DNA of 64,000 nucleotides, taken from positions 478,097-542,096 of the forward strand of contig JAQGDQ010000083.1 in NCBI GenBank assembly GCA_030141605.1. Reading direction: 5' to 3'. Both the position numbers and the translations under genes were made by a program. Below, in pieces: positions 63,043-64,000 of the stretch (position 1 is the first letter of the stretch; each line of letters opens with the position of its first letter). Below the pieces are notes generated by a model. The model was not told the DNA's origin and searched no databases. It saw only the letters and a list, made by a program, of their open reading frames with translations. Source of the DNA: Tubiluchus corallicola. Its lineage: Eukaryota > Priapulida > Priapulimorpha > Priapulimorphida > Tubiluchidae.

Positions 63043-64000
63043 TGGCCTAAATTTTGTAACACTAAAAATATTATTTTATATTGACATTGTGAAAGAGATA
63101 TTTTAAGCTTTAGTAATGAGATACAGTTTGGATGTTGTGCTCCTTTTATGAATTACCGTGCACCCGATTGACGCTTGGCACCACACTAAATTCTTCTGCA
63201 TGAAAAATACTTTAGTATCGCTTAAAGAGGTATCTATTTAAAAAAAATAGAGTAGTATAACGGTTTCTTATAGTTAAACAAACATTACTTACCGCAAGTT
63301 TCGTTCTGTGTCTCTGTGTTTCTGTCGCCAACTGGTACATTTAACGTAGAGGTCACGTGAACCGCAAGCTTGTGTTGTGATTGGCTAAGTAGAATTGCGG
63401 AAGGAGATCGATAATAGACATTGTTTTACCTTACATTGTTATGGATAGCTCGGTCAGAGATTATGACCGTGAAACTTTAAAAAAAATGGAAATATTTAGT
63501 TAATTTTCATCTTGAGTTATTCTGACTATAGTGAAAATAACACAATTATTGTCAATGAACTTCAATCTAATTAGAAAAACTTCTCACAAAAAACTGCTAT
63601 AGCTTCTCTTATTTTTCCATTAGATGAGATCTCCATGGGAGTAATTATTAGGTTGCAGAATGTAGGTCAAGAATTATTTGGTCTAATCGATTCTTGCACT
63701 TTCACTGAATGATTGACGATTCTCACACTGTAACTAAGACAATTTAGACTGGAAAATTACTTATTATGGCCAATCAGTGGCTGGGAGGGTGCTTGCTATT
63801 CAGACAGTGTTTGCTGTTGTCTGATAGCTGTTATTCCGGCAGCTTCATCACGCAGCTAAATATAGAGAACTTACAGCAACTGACTTTAATAAGCTTTGTG
63901 TAACAAAGCATCCAGAAAGTTCTAAAATTCATGTCAGGAATTCACTCTCCCAGATTTATTCTAAAAAGCAAATAAAAGAATAGTTTTCCGTCGCTTTTTT
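63043..64000. other. Window end, nothing recognised
   Basis: No supported exon, RNA gene or repeat. Confidence 0.45.

Overview
The window is animal genomic DNA, most likely from a marine invertebrate; I cannot fix the phylum. Evidence: GT-AG introns with matching codon phases, AATAAA poly(A) signals, an intronless class A neuropeptide-type GPCR, a degraded BEL/Pao retrotransposon (a family known from animals), LINE and hAT-like debris, and very long simple-sequence arrays. No operon, Shine-Dalgarno, phage or CRISPR structure is present. Coding density is very low: one complete gene, several terminal or internal exons of genes extending outside the window or through long introns, and a large repeat fraction.

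Layout. 0-1.6 kb: last two exons (+) of a single-pass membrane protein with a MAM-like end and a Thr-rich stalk. 2.8-5.8 kb: hAT-like element, AT-rich foldback element, dispersed repeat copy 1 and an 80-bp minisatellite. 7.3-8.4 kb: a C-terminal membrane exon (+) facing a candidate internal exon (-). 10-12 kb: minisatellite, inverted repeat, and copy 2 of the dispersed repeat interrupted by a hAT-like insertion with an 8-bp target duplication. 13.3-15.9 kb: a 0.7-kb CAAT array, then a relic in which a glycogenin fragment sits in the same open frame as a Gag-like helical stretch, directly before BEL/Pao pol remnants. 16.3-18.4 kb: two copies of one element around a CCACA satellite. 18.8 kb: a clean last coding exon (+). 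20.8-22.2 kb: the GPCR (-). 24.1-24.8 kb: AGC/AGT array. 26.8-31.1 kb: mobile cluster with a 2.35-kb long inverted repeat and a TA-flanked element carrying its own tandem repeat. 32-38 kb: microsatellites, a GCGTAAA-rich tandem block and one membrane C-terminal exon at 35.6-35.9 kb. 40-46 kb: foldback element and more copies of the long-inverted-repeat family. 48.9-50.2 kb: 1.3-kb GGTAGT array. 53.6-55.0 kb: three phase-compatible candidate exons (-). 55-63 kb: two copies of another dispersed repeat, one split by a 5'-truncated LINE with a 7-bp target duplication, plus tRNA-like relics.

The genes do not form a pathway: they are unrelated neighbours separated by repeats. I found no convincing new multi-gene system. 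The most notable items are the glycogenin/BEL-Pao chimera, the long-inverted-repeat family, the two insertions for which the same window holds an unoccupied paralogous site, and a GPCR lacking the usual extracellular disulfide.
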